Origin: Sphingobium chungbukense
GTDB taxonomy: Bacteria > Pseudomonadota > Alphaproteobacteria > Sphingomonadales > Sphingomonadaceae
Assembly: GCF_001005725.1 (NCBI RefSeq)
Contig: NZ_LBIC01000009.1
Location: forward strand, 341,300-405,299
Length of the DNA: 64,000 nt
Reading direction: 5' to 3'
Positions 25,374-32,747 of the stretch are shown piece by piece (the first letter of the stretch is position 1; each line of letters begins with the position of its first letter). A model generated the notes under the pieces. The model did no database searches and was not told the origin of the DNA. It saw only the letters and a list, made by a program, of their open reading frames with translations. The position numbers and the translations under genes are program-made.

Positions 25374-25970
25374 TCAGATCCAGTCGCCAAATTCGCCGGC
25401 CAGTTCGCGCCGCAGATGCCGCCTTGCATGGAACATCCGCGTCTTCACCGTGTCCACCGGGCAGTCCATGATCTGCGCAATCTCGCGATAGCCGATCTCG
25501 TGGAAATAGCAGAGGTCGACCACCGCCCGTTGTTCGGGCGAAAGGGCGGCGAGCGCCTCCAGCAACGCCGCGCGCATCCGCTGGTCCCCGGCGGTCTGTT
25601 CGGGCGAGCGGTCGGGGCTCATGCGGCTGTCCGCGAACGGGTCCTCGATCGGCTCGTCCTGCCTGCGCAGCGCCTTCATCGCCTTCCGCCAGGCGATGGT
25701 GAACAGCCACGTCGACAATTTGCTCCTGCCCGCAAAGCTGTCGGGCCGGTCCCACAGCACCAGCAATGTGTCGTCCAGCACCTCCTCCACCAGATGCGGC
25801 CGGCGCAACAGTGTCATCAGGAACCGCGTCAGGCGCGGCTGGTAATGACGGTAGAGCGCCTCGAATGCCTTGAGGTCGCGCCGCCTGATCCGGGCGAGCA
25901 GGCGCAGGTCGTCATCGGCGCGTGCCCGCGCCCCGACCTCCACCCGACCTGCCGTCTCGACCGTTTCCAA
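25374..25970 (-). CDS. ECF-type RNA polymerase sigma factor
   Basis: 198 residues: region 2 at about 30-100 (AFEALYRHYQPRLTRFLM, LLVLWDRPDSFAGRSKLSTW, LFTIAWRKAMKAL), region 4 at about 135-190 (LEALAALSPEQRAVVDLCYF, IGYREIAQIMDCPVDTVKTR). The start is a TTG at 25970, supported by AGGAG with a 6-nt spacer; no ATG fits. It heads the leftward operon with its anti-sigma partner and is divergent from the cupredoxin across 129 bp. ECF factors usually control their own operon, so the divergent rightward genes are natural targets, but I could not identify a clear -35/-10 pair. Confidence 0.9.
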   Translation of the reverse strand: METVETAGRVEVGARARADDDLRLLARIRRRDLKAFEALYRHYQPRLTRFLMTLLRRPHLVEEVLDDTLLVLWDRPDSFAGRSKLSTWLFTIAWRKAMKALRRQDEPIEDPFADSRMSPDRSPEQTAGDQRMRAALLEALAALSPEQRAVVDLCYFHEIGYREIAQIMDCPVDTVKTRMFHARRHLRRELAGEFGDWI

Positions 25971-26099
25971 GAACGACTCCTGCGCACCGCCGCATGAGTG
26001 TGCGCCCGATCCCCGAAGGGTTCAAAATTTTTTCCCGAGCCCGGTGAACCGGATGGGCCGGGCCCCGCCACTCATCCCCGATGACAGAGGAGGCAGGGC

Positions 26100-26519
26100 A
26101 TGTCCCGTTCGAGACCCTTTCTGCGATTCGCCTTTCCACTGCTGGCCATGTTCACCCTGGCATCGTCGGTCGGGGCGCAATCCACCGATGACTGGCGCAG
26201 CGCGCGCCTGCTGACGATCCACCTGTCCAGCTTCAAATTCGATCCGTCGGACATCCTGCTGGACCATGGGGTGCCCTACACGCTGCATATCGTGAACGGT
26301 TCGTCGGGCGGCCATGATTTTGCGAGCAAGGAATTTTTCGCCCAGGCGCGGATCAAGCCGGAGGATGCGGATAAGGTCAGCGGCGGGCGCGTCGACCTTG
26401 GCGGCGGGGAAAGCGTCGACATCCACCTGATCGCACCCTCGCCGGGCAGCTACAAGATACGCTGCACCCATTTCATGCACAGCATGTTCGGCATGACCGG
26501 ACGGATCGTCGTGCGGTGA
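26100..26519 (+). CDS. Exported cupredoxin-like protein
   Basis: 139 residues: signal peptide to GAQ (about 26), then a single cupredoxin domain. Type-1 copper ligands fit His72 (GGHDF), Cys122, His127 and Met132 (YKIRCTHFMHSMFGMTGRIV), matching the CxxxxHxxxGMxG pattern of plastocyanin-like folds. It is periplasmic and may carry electrons or copper for the module. AGGAGG lies 6 nt before the ATG. The next gene starts inside its stop codon (GTGA), so the two products are coupled. Confidence 0.85.
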   Translation: MSRSRPFLRFAFPLLAMFTLASSVGAQSTDDWRSARLLTIHLSSFKFDPSDILLDHGVPYTLHIVNGSSGGHDFASKEFFAQARIKPEDADKVSGGRVDLGGGESVDIHLIAPSPGSYKIRCTHFMHSMFGMTGRIVVR

Positions 26520-27250
26520 CGGGCTGGCGGGTCCCGATCGACCGGCTGGTCTGGGCCGACCCGCGCCGCCGGGCGCGCAAGCTGCTGCAATTTGCGGAGG
26601 TGGAGGCGCAGGGCGCCCGCGATCTCTTCCGCGCGGCGGAGATGACGGACGATCCATTGTTGCGGCGGCGCCTCTTTGCCCATGCACGGGACGAGGTGCG
26701 CCATGCCGCCCTGTTCCGCGCGCGCGGGCTGGCGCTGCGGCGGATGCTGGCCGATCCCGGTCCCGAACATGGGCTGGGCGACGGCCTTATCCCCGGCGAA
26801 CGCGGTTTCGACCGGCTCGAGGTGGAAAGGGAGAGCATCGCCGCGCTGCTGGCCTTCATTCATCTGTCGGAACGGGCCGCATCCCAGGCCTTCGCCGCCT
26901 ATGGCGCGGTGCTGGACCATGATCCGGAAACGCGTGCGGTGATCGACCGGATCGCCCGCGATGAGGAGGGGCACATGCGCTATTCGCGTGCCGAACTCAC
27001 CCGTCTCGCGCCCGATGCGCGCAGAGCCCTGTGGGTCGCGCGGCTGCGGCGTTTCTGGCGGGCTTATTTGCGGCTGGCGCTGATCCTGGCCGACATGATT
27101 TCCCGGCTGATCCTGACGCTGCTTTATTTCCTGCTGCTGCCGCCCTTTGCCTGGGTGGCGAAGCGGGCCGCGCGGAAGGAGGCGGCGGGCTGGCGCGACT
27201 GCCCCGAGCACGACCGGGCGGAAGGGCGCGCGGGAGGAGGGCAATATTGA
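26516..27250 (+). CDS. Ferritin-like diiron protein with C-terminal membrane anchor
   Basis: 244 residues, GTG start overlapping the upstream stop. Ferritin-like four-helix pattern: Glu28/Glu30 (FAEVEAQGARD), E60-x2-H63 (ARDEVRHAALF), Glu119 (HLSERAASQAF), E150-x2-H153 (ARDEEGHMRYS), the two ExxH motifs of a diiron site. A hydrophobic segment at about 180-210 (RLALILADMISRLILTLLYF) would anchor it. An oxygenase, desaturase or N-oxygenase role is possible, as is metal handling; the specific family is not recognised. It ends by overlapping the carbamoyltransferase start by 1 nt. Confidence 0.72.
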   Translation: MTGWRVPIDRLVWADPRRRARKLLQFAEVEAQGARDLFRAAEMTDDPLLRRRLFAHARDEVRHAALFRARGLALRRMLADPGPEHGLGDGLIPGERGFDRLEVERESIAALLAFIHLSERAASQAFAAYGAVLDHDPETRAVIDRIARDEEGHMRYSRAELTRLAPDARRALWVARLRRFWRAYLRLALILADMISRLILTLLYFLLLPPFAWVAKRAARKEAAGWRDCPEHDRAEGRAGGGQY

Positions 27251-29019
27251 TGAAGATCCTCGGCATCTCCGCCTTCTATCATGACGCCGCAGCCGCCCTG
27301 ACGATCGACGGCCTGCCGGTCGCCGCCGTGCAGGAGGAACGGCTTTCGCGGTCCAAGAACGATCCGACTTTCCCGATGCGCGCGATCGAATGGTGCCTCG
27401 ACCAGGCGGGGTTGGAGCCGGAGGCGCTGGACGCGGCGATCTTCTATGAACGGCCCGCACTCAAGTTCGACCGGGTGCTGATGACCCTGTTGCGTGGTTT
27501 CCCGCAAAGCTGGCGCATCTTTCCCAAGGCGATGAAGAACATGGTCGGGGAAAAGCTGTGGGTGCGCGGCATCGTCAGCGCGCAGCTCGGCATTCCCGCC
27601 AGGCGGGTGCATTTCACCGACCATCATCTCTCCCATGCGGCCGCCGCCTTCCTGACCGCGCCGACGGAAGAGGCGGCGATCCTGACCGCCGACGGCGTGG
27701 GCGAATGGGCGACGCTGACGGTCGGGCAGGGCAGCAAGCGTCCAGGCGGCCCGGTCGACATCCGTCTGTTGCGCGAGGTCCGCTTTCCCCATTCGCTCGG
27801 CCTCTTCTATTCGGCCTTCACCGCCTGGCTGGGGTTTCCGGTCAATGAGGGCGAATATAAGGTGATGGGCCTTGCCGCCTATGGCGCGCCGCGCTTTGCC
27901 GACGAGGTACGGCGGATATTGCGGCGGACGCCCGATGGGGCTTTCTCCCTCGACCTCGGCTATTTCGACTATCACCGGGCGGTCGACGCCGCCTATTCGC
28001 GACGCTTCGTCGACCTGTTCGGTCCGCCCCGCGACCGTTTCGAGCCGATCGACCCCGGCACGGCGCAGGGCCGGCACTATGCCGACGTCGCGGCCAGCGC
28101 CCAGAGGGTGCTGGAGGAGGTGATCGTCGATATCGCCACGGCCTTTCGGAAGGAGACCGGCCTGGCCGATCTCTGCCTGGGCGGCGGGGTGGCGCTGAAC
28201 GGCGTCGCCAATGCCCGCATCCTGCGCGAAGCCGGGTTCGAACGGCTGTTCGTGCCGTCCGCGCCCGGCGATGCGGGCTGCGCGCTGGGCGCGGCGCTCT
28301 GGGCCGATCGCATCCTCTTCGGCCAGCCGCATCGCGACTGTCCGGATCATCCCTTCTGGGGACCGGCCGTTGAACCCGACGATCTGGCCCGCCTTGCTGC
28401 CGAGGACGGGCTGGCGTTCGAGCGGGCGGCGGAAGCGGACATGATCGACAATGTGGCGGACGCCATCGGGCGGGGCGCCGTCGTCGGTTGGATGGAGGGC
28501 GCGGTGGAATTCGGTCCGCGGGCGCTTGGCCATCGCAGCATATTGGCCGATCCGGGCGACGCGGCGATGCGCGACCGGATCAACCGCGATATCAAGTTCC
28601 GGGAATCCTTCCGCCCCTTCGCGCCCGTGGTGCCGGTGGAACAGGCTGCGACCTTTTTCGAATTGCCCCCCGGCGGCGCCCGGCTGGGCCGCTTCATGTC
28701 CGGCGTCTTTCCGGTGCGGCCGGAATGGCGGGACAGGCTGCGCGCCGTCACCCATGTCGACGGCACCGCCCGCGTGCAGGTGTTGGAAGCTGCCATGGCA
28801 CCGCGCCTCCACCGGCTGCTCGGCGCCTATAGCCGCTGCCACGGCATCCCCGTCCTGCTCAACACATCGTTCAACATCGCCGGCGATCCGATCGTGACCA
28901 GCGCGGCGGAAGGCTATTCGACCTTCCGCCGCGCGGGCATGGACCTGCTGGTCGCGGATGATGTCGTCGTCCGCCGCGACCGGGCGCGGCAGGCGCAACG
29001 CATGGAGGTCATGGCATGA
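27250..29019 (+). CDS. NodU/CmcH-family carbamoyltransferase
   Basis: 589 residues. The N-terminal kinase-like fold starts KILGISAFYHDAAAAL; the metal/carbamoyl-phosphate site is FTDHHLSHAAAAF (His125, His126, His129) with TADGVGEW (Asp148). FPVNEGEYKVMGLAAYG and LCLGGGVALNGVANA follow, and the C-terminal YrdC-like part has FGPRALGHRSILADP and LNTSFNIAGDPIV. The family transfers carbamoyl from carbamoyl phosphate to a hydroxyl of a nodulation factor, antibiotic or polysaccharide. The acceptor is unknown. Start at 27250 overlaps the upstream TGA, with GGAGGAGGG upstream; a DUF5989 gene overlaps its 3' end. Confidence 0.93.
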   Translation: MKILGISAFYHDAAAALTIDGLPVAAVQEERLSRSKNDPTFPMRAIEWCLDQAGLEPEALDAAIFYERPALKFDRVLMTLLRGFPQSWRIFPKAMKNMVGEKLWVRGIVSAQLGIPARRVHFTDHHLSHAAAAFLTAPTEEAAILTADGVGEWATLTVGQGSKRPGGPVDIRLLREVRFPHSLGLFYSAFTAWLGFPVNEGEYKVMGLAAYGAPRFADEVRRILRRTPDGAFSLDLGYFDYHRAVDAAYSRRFVDLFGPPRDRFEPIDPGTAQGRHYADVAASAQRVLEEVIVDIATAFRKETGLADLCLGGGVALNGVANARILREAGFERLFVPSAPGDAGCALGAALWADRILFGQPHRDCPDHPFWGPAVEPDDLARLAAEDGLAFERAAEADMIDNVADAIGRGAVVGWMEGAVEFGPRALGHRSILADPGDAAMRDRINRDIKFRESFRPFAPVVPVEQAATFFELPPGGARLGRFMSGVFPVRPEWRDRLRAVTHVDGTARVQVLEAAMAPRLHRLLGAYSRCHGIPVLLNTSFNIAGDPIVTSAAEGYSTFRRAGMDLLVADDVVVRRDRARQAQRMEVMA

Positions 29020-29228
29020 TCCGGCGCAAGGGACGCCTGCGGCGTCAGCTCATCATCGCCGGCAGCGCATCGGCCACGGTCGCCGATCTGGTGCGGGGGC
29101 TCTGGCACGCATCGGGCGGGCGGCGGTGGATGATCCCGCTGGTGGTCTTCCTCTGCTCGCTGGGCGTCATCCTGACGCTGGCCGCCGGGGTGGAGGCGCT
29201 GGCGCCCTTCATCTATTCGATCTTCTAG
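29016..29228 (+). CDS. DUF5989-type small membrane protein
   Basis: 70 residues. A basic N-terminus (MIRRKGRLRRQ) is followed by a single strong membrane helix (WMIPLVVFLCSLGVILTLAA) and a short tail ending FIYSIF. I recall DUF5989 peptides as near-constant neighbours of NodU-type carbamoyltransferases and SGNH hydrolases; function unknown. The start overlaps the carbamoyltransferase stop (ATGA), implying 1:1 coupled synthesis and possibly a membrane anchor or activator for that enzyme. Confidence 0.8.
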   Translation: MIRRKGRLRRQLIIAGSASATVADLVRGLWHASGGRRWMIPLVVFLCSLGVILTLAAGVEALAPFIYSIF

Positions 29229-29230
29229 CG

Positions 29231-30217
29231 ATGGATGCCCATGCGCTGTCCCTGCTCGCCTGCCCTCGCTGCGGCGGGCCGCTGGACGATGCGGCGGACG
29301 AGGGGCTGGGTTGTCGCGATTGTCGGGCGACCTATGCGATGCGGGACGGCATCGCCGACCTGCGCCTGCCCGCGGACGACCGGACCGAAGAGGTGCGGCG
29401 CTTCTACATGGCGTCGCCTTTCCCCGGCTATCCGCCGCGCGACAGCATCGACTGGCTGCGCGCCCGCGCCGGACGCAGCCCCTTCGCGCGGCAGCTCGAC
29501 GCGGCGATCCCCTATGACGCGCGGATCGTGGAGGTCGGCTGCGGCACCGGCCAGATGGGCCTCTACCTCGCCCGGGGAGACCGCGTAGTGATCGCCGCAG
29601 ACCTCTGCCGCGCATCCCTTGCGCTGGGCCGGGCAGCGGCGAAGCGGCTGCGGATCGATCAGGTCCAGTTCGTCGAAACGGACATCCACCATCCCGGTCT
29701 TCGCGCCGGGGCGTTCGATGTGGTCTATTGTTCGGGCGTCCTGCATCACACGCCCGACCCCTGCGCGGCTTTCGGCCCGGTCGCCCGGCTGGCGCGGCCC
29801 GGCGGGCTGGTGATCATCGGCCTTTACAATCTTTATGCGCGCCTGCCGCACCGGGCGCGGCGGCTGGCGGCGAGGCTCAGCGGTGGGCGCTGGACACCCG
29901 GCGACCGGGTGCTGGCCGAACGCAGCGGGCAAGCGGACCGGCATCGGGCGTGGCTGCGCGACCAATATCGGCATCCCGAGGAACATCGCCACAGCCTGGC
30001 CGAGGTCAGGCGCTGGTTCGCGGGGCAGGGGATCGACTATATCCGCTCCGTTCCGGGCGCGCTGGTCGGGCAGGCCGATGAGCAACATGCGCTGACCGAC
30101 CCGGAAGAGGACGGCTGGTGGCTGGAGGATATGCTGGCGCAGCTTGGCTGGCTTCCCCGGCTCGCGGCTGAAGGGGGATTGTTCGTGACGATCGGCCGTG
30201 CGCGCGCCGGACGCTAG
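29231..30217 (+). CDS. SAM-dependent methyltransferase with N-terminal Trm112-like zinc ribbon
   Basis: 328 residues: a zinc ribbon CPRCGG...CRDC at about 11-32 in Trm112 style (ATYAMRDGIADLRLP), then a class I methyltransferase with motif I EVGCGTGQMGLYLA near 102, acidic AADL, and post-motif DVVYCSGVLHHTPDP. The C-terminal ~100 residues are Arg/Trp-rich and unassigned. Start 29231 is 2 nt after the DUF5989 stop. Likely the last enzyme of the carbamoyltransferase module, methylating the same product. The stop (TAG) directly abuts repeat copy B. Confidence 0.88.
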   Translation: MDAHALSLLACPRCGGPLDDAADEGLGCRDCRATYAMRDGIADLRLPADDRTEEVRRFYMASPFPGYPPRDSIDWLRARAGRSPFARQLDAAIPYDARIVEVGCGTGQMGLYLARGDRVVIAADLCRASLALGRAAAKRLRIDQVQFVETDIHHPGLRAGAFDVVYCSGVLHHTPDPCAAFGPVARLARPGGLVIIGLYNLYARLPHRARRLAARLSGGRWTPGDRVLAERSGQADRHRAWLRDQYRHPEEHRHSLAEVRRWFAGQGIDYIRSVPGALVGQADEQHALTDPEEDGWWLEDMLAQLGWLPRLAAEGGLFVTIGRARAGR

Positions 30218-30218
30218 A

Positions 30219-30317
30219 GCGATTTCCAGTCAGATGGCATCATCTGACGGTTAAGAAATCGCGGCAAATAAAAGACTTAGAGCGGCCGATCTGATTCAAT
30301 CAGATCGGAATCCGTTC
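30219..30317 (-). repeat. Palindromic intergenic repeat, copy B (inverted)
   Basis: The reverse complement matches copy A (21548-21643) almost throughout, with a few substitutions and a 4-nt longer segment (TTAACC in place of CA) in one arm, so its long stem is imperfect. It begins 2 nt after the methyltransferase stop and contains part of the stop of the next minus-strand gene. Confidence 0.9.
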
Positions 30318-30592
30318 TAAGTCCGCTCCTTCCCGTCGGAACTCGACCAGCGGGCCGAAAGCTGCACCGGCTTCCACAGCAGCGGACCCATCACGATCAG
30401 CGCCGCGCCCGCGCTGGCGCTCACGAACAGCAGCGCGGCGAGCAGGAATTCGGTCACGTCCACGCCCGCCGCCGGATTTTGCAGGACCAGGCGACGCAGC
30501 AGTCCGCCCTCGGGCCAGGCCGAAGCCAGCAGCAACAGGCCCGCCAGCCGCAACCCGATCTGCGCCGTCCACCGTTCATACCAGGGAGCCAT
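30317..30592 (-). CDS. Small two-helix membrane protein
   Basis: 91 residues from ATG 30592, chosen because AAGGAGG lies 8 nt upstream; the frame continues upstream without an SD. Two membrane helices (IGLRLAGLLLLASAWP, TEFLLAALLFVSASAGAALIVMGPLLW) and a polar tail ending SSSDGKERT. No family recognised. The SD sits in the 3' arm of a perfect hairpin (30598-30619). Divergent from kup. Confidence 0.7.
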   Translation of the reverse strand: MAPWYERWTAQIGLRLAGLLLLASAWPEGGLLRRLVLQNPAAGVDVTEFLLAALLFVSASAGAALIVMGPLLWKPVQLSARWSSSDGKERT

Positions 30593-30597
30593 GACGA

Positions 30598-30619
30598 CAT
30601 CCTCCTTTCCGGGAGGATG
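30598..30619 (-). promoter_or_regulatory. Hairpin sequestering the Shine-Dalgarno of the small membrane gene
   Basis: On the minus-strand transcript CATCCTCC pairs perfectly with GGAGGATG (8 bp, 6-nt loop). The 3' arm contains the SD for ATG 30592, 5 nt after the stem. This is the layout of an RNA thermometer or other translation-blocking 5'-UTR element. Confidence 0.6.
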
Positions 30620-30681
30620 TTCCATTACGCATCCCTGCATAGTTTCTCGAGAGCGGGACCCGACCGTTTCCGTTGAAATGT

Positions 30682-30727
30682 CATAGGATTCGGCCACATC
30701 TTCAGTCATTCATATGCGAATCCTATG
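30682..30727. promoter_or_regulatory. Spaced 11-bp inverted repeat in the divergent region before kup
   Basis: CATAGGATTCG (30682-30692) and CGAATCCTATG (30717-30727) are perfect complements 24 nt apart, between the small membrane gene and kup. They could be paired operator half-sites or a stem-loop. Confidence 0.5.
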
Positions 30728-30806
30728 CCGATCGCCCAAAGCCGCACTGGAAAACCTATGCGGCTCTGTGCGATGGGCGGGTCCGATAACAGCGGGTAGT
30801 GCACGG

Positions 30807-32702
30807 ATGACGGATCGAGCAGGCGGCGTGGCAAGCCACGGTCATTCGCAGGAAAAGCTGCCGCTGCTGGCGCTGGGCGCGCTCGGCGTGGTGTTCGGCG
30901 ATATCGGCACGTCACCCCTCTATGCGCTGAAGGAAAGCTTCGTCGGCCATCATCCGCTGGCGGTCGACCCGGCCCATATCTATGGCGTGCTCTCGCTGGT
31001 CTTCTGGACGATGACGCTGATCGTCACGGTCAAATATGTGTTCATCATCATGCGCGCCGACAATCATGGCGAAGGCGGCAGCATGGCGCTCCTGGCCATG
31101 ATCTCCCGCAAGCTGGGGGAAAGCCGCTGGACGCCGACCATCGCCATATTGGGGGTGCTGGCCGCTGCGCTCTTCTATGGCGATGCCATCATCACGCCGG
31201 CCGTGTCCGTCCTGTCGGCGGTTGAGGGGCTGGAGACGGTGAATGACGGTTTCGCGCCCTTTGTCCTGCCGATCGCCATCATCATCCTGATCGGCCTGTT
31301 CGTGATCCAGAAGCACGGCACGGCGCGGGTCGGCGCGCTGTTCGGGCCGGTCATGGCGGCCTATTTCCTGGTCCTGGCGGCACTGGGCATCCTCAATATC
31401 CTGCGGCATCCGGGGATCGTCGCCATCGTCAACCCGATGTGGGCGGTGCATTTCTTCGCGCTCGACGCGAAGCTCGCCTTCCTCGCGCTGGGTTCCGTCG
31501 TGCTGGCGGTGACGGGGGCGGAGGCGCTCTACGCGGACATGGGGCATTTCGGGCGCAAGGCGATCAGCATCGCCTGGCTCTATGCCGCCTTCCCCTGCCT
31601 GCTGCTCAACTATATGGGGCAGGGCGCGCTGCTGCTGGACCTGCCCGAAGCGGCGGAAAATCCCTTCTTCCTGCTGGCACCGGACTGGGCGCGCCTGCCG
31701 CTGGTGATCCTGGCCACGCTCGCGACGGTCATAGCCAGCCAGGCTGTGATTTCCGGCGCCTTTTCCGTGACGCAGCAGGCGGTGCAGCTCGGCTTCCTGC
31801 CCCGGCTCAAGATCGCCCATACCAGCGCCTCGGCGCAGGGGCAGATCTATGTGCCGCTGGTCAACTGGGCGCTGCTGTTCCTGGTGGTGCTGCTGGTCCT
31901 GGGTTTCCAGTCGTCGAGCAATCTGGCCGCGGCCTATGGCATCGCCGTCACGGGCACCATGGTCATCACCACTTGCATGATGGGGGTGCTGACCTTCAGC
32001 GTATGGCGCTGGAACCGGTTGCTTGCGGGGGCGGTGACGGGGCTGTTCCTGGCCGTGGACGGCGCCTATTTCCTCTCCAACGCCACCAAGATCCCCGATG
32101 GCGGCTGGTTCCCGCTGCTGGTGGCGGCGGTGGTGTTCCTGGTCCTCACCACCTGGTCGACCGGGCGCAAGATCATGAATTTCTACCTGATGGAAGGGGC
32201 GATGGAGGTGGAGCTGTTCGTCCGGTCCGTCTCCGGTTCCCTGAAGCGCGTGCCGGGAACGGCGATCTTCCTCAATTCCCGGATCGAAGGCGTGCCCCCC
32301 GCGCTGCTGCACAATGTGAAGCATAACAAGATATTGCACGAGCGCGTCATCATCCTGACCGTGCGGACGGAGGGCGTGCCGCACCTGCCGCTGGCCGGCC
32401 GTTCCGAGGTGACCGATCTGGGCGAGGGCTTCTATCGCGTGGTGCTGCGCCACGGCTTCATGGAGGAGGTCGACATCCCCGCTGCGATGAAGGCGGTGGA
32501 AGGCTGCGGCGGTCCCATCGCCATCAGCCAGACCAGCTATTTCCTCAGCCGCCAGACGCTGATCCCGTCGGAGAAGCCCGGCATGGCGATCTGGCGGGAG
32601 AAGCTGTTCGCCTGGATGATGCGCAATGCGGTGACGCCGATGGATTTCTTCAAGCTGCCGACCAACCGGGTGGTGGAACTGGGATCGCAGGTGGAAATTT
32701 AA
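30807..32702 (+). CDS. kup: Kup-type potassium transporter
   Basis: 631-residue KUP/HAK K+:H+ symporter. The signature GVVFGDIGTSPLYALKE opens helix 1; ADNHGEGGSMALLAM, YGDAIITPAVSVLSAVEG and VTGAEALYADMGHFG follow, with about 12 membrane helices and a cytoplasmic C-terminal domain (HNVKHNKILHERVIIL). Start ATG 30807 gives the usual short N-tail; an in-frame ATG at 30714 would add an unrelated Arg-rich stretch. It lies beside the kdp operon, pairing constitutive low-affinity with inducible high-affinity uptake. Confidence 0.95.
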   Translation: MTDRAGGVASHGHSQEKLPLLALGALGVVFGDIGTSPLYALKESFVGHHPLAVDPAHIYGVLSLVFWTMTLIVTVKYVFIIMRADNHGEGGSMALLAMISRKLGESRWTPTIAILGVLAAALFYGDAIITPAVSVLSAVEGLETVNDGFAPFVLPIAIIILIGLFVIQKHGTARVGALFGPVMAAYFLVLAALGILNILRHPGIVAIVNPMWAVHFFALDAKLAFLALGSVVLAVTGAEALYADMGHFGRKAISIAWLYAAFPCLLLNYMGQGALLLDLPEAAENPFFLLAPDWARLPLVILATLATVIASQAVISGAFSVTQQAVQLGFLPRLKIAHTSASAQGQIYVPLVNWALLFLVVLLVLGFQSSSNLAAAYGIAVTGTMVITTCMMGVLTFSVWRWNRLLAGAVTGLFLAVDGAYFLSNATKIPDGGWFPLLVAAVVFLVLTTWSTGRKIMNFYLMEGAMEVELFVRSVSGSLKRVPGTAIFLNSRIEGVPPALLHNVKHNKILHERVIILTVRTEGVPHLPLAGRSEVTDLGEGFYRVVLRHGFMEEVDIPAAMKAVEGCGGPIAISQTSYFLSRQTLIPSEKPGMAIWREKLFAWMMRNAVTPMDFFKLPTNRVVELGSQVEI

Positions 32703-32717
32703 GGGGCGAGCCTATCG

Positions 32718-32745
32718 CGTCATTGCCGTCTCCACGGGAATGACG
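32718..32745. terminator. Candidate bidirectional terminator between kup and kdpE
   Basis: CGTCATT/AATGACG (32718-32724 / 32739-32745) with inner CCGT/ACGG and a CTCC loop forms an interrupted 11-bp stem in the 45-bp gap between convergent genes; GTTTA follows. Confidence 0.55.
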
Positions 32746-32747
32746 GT

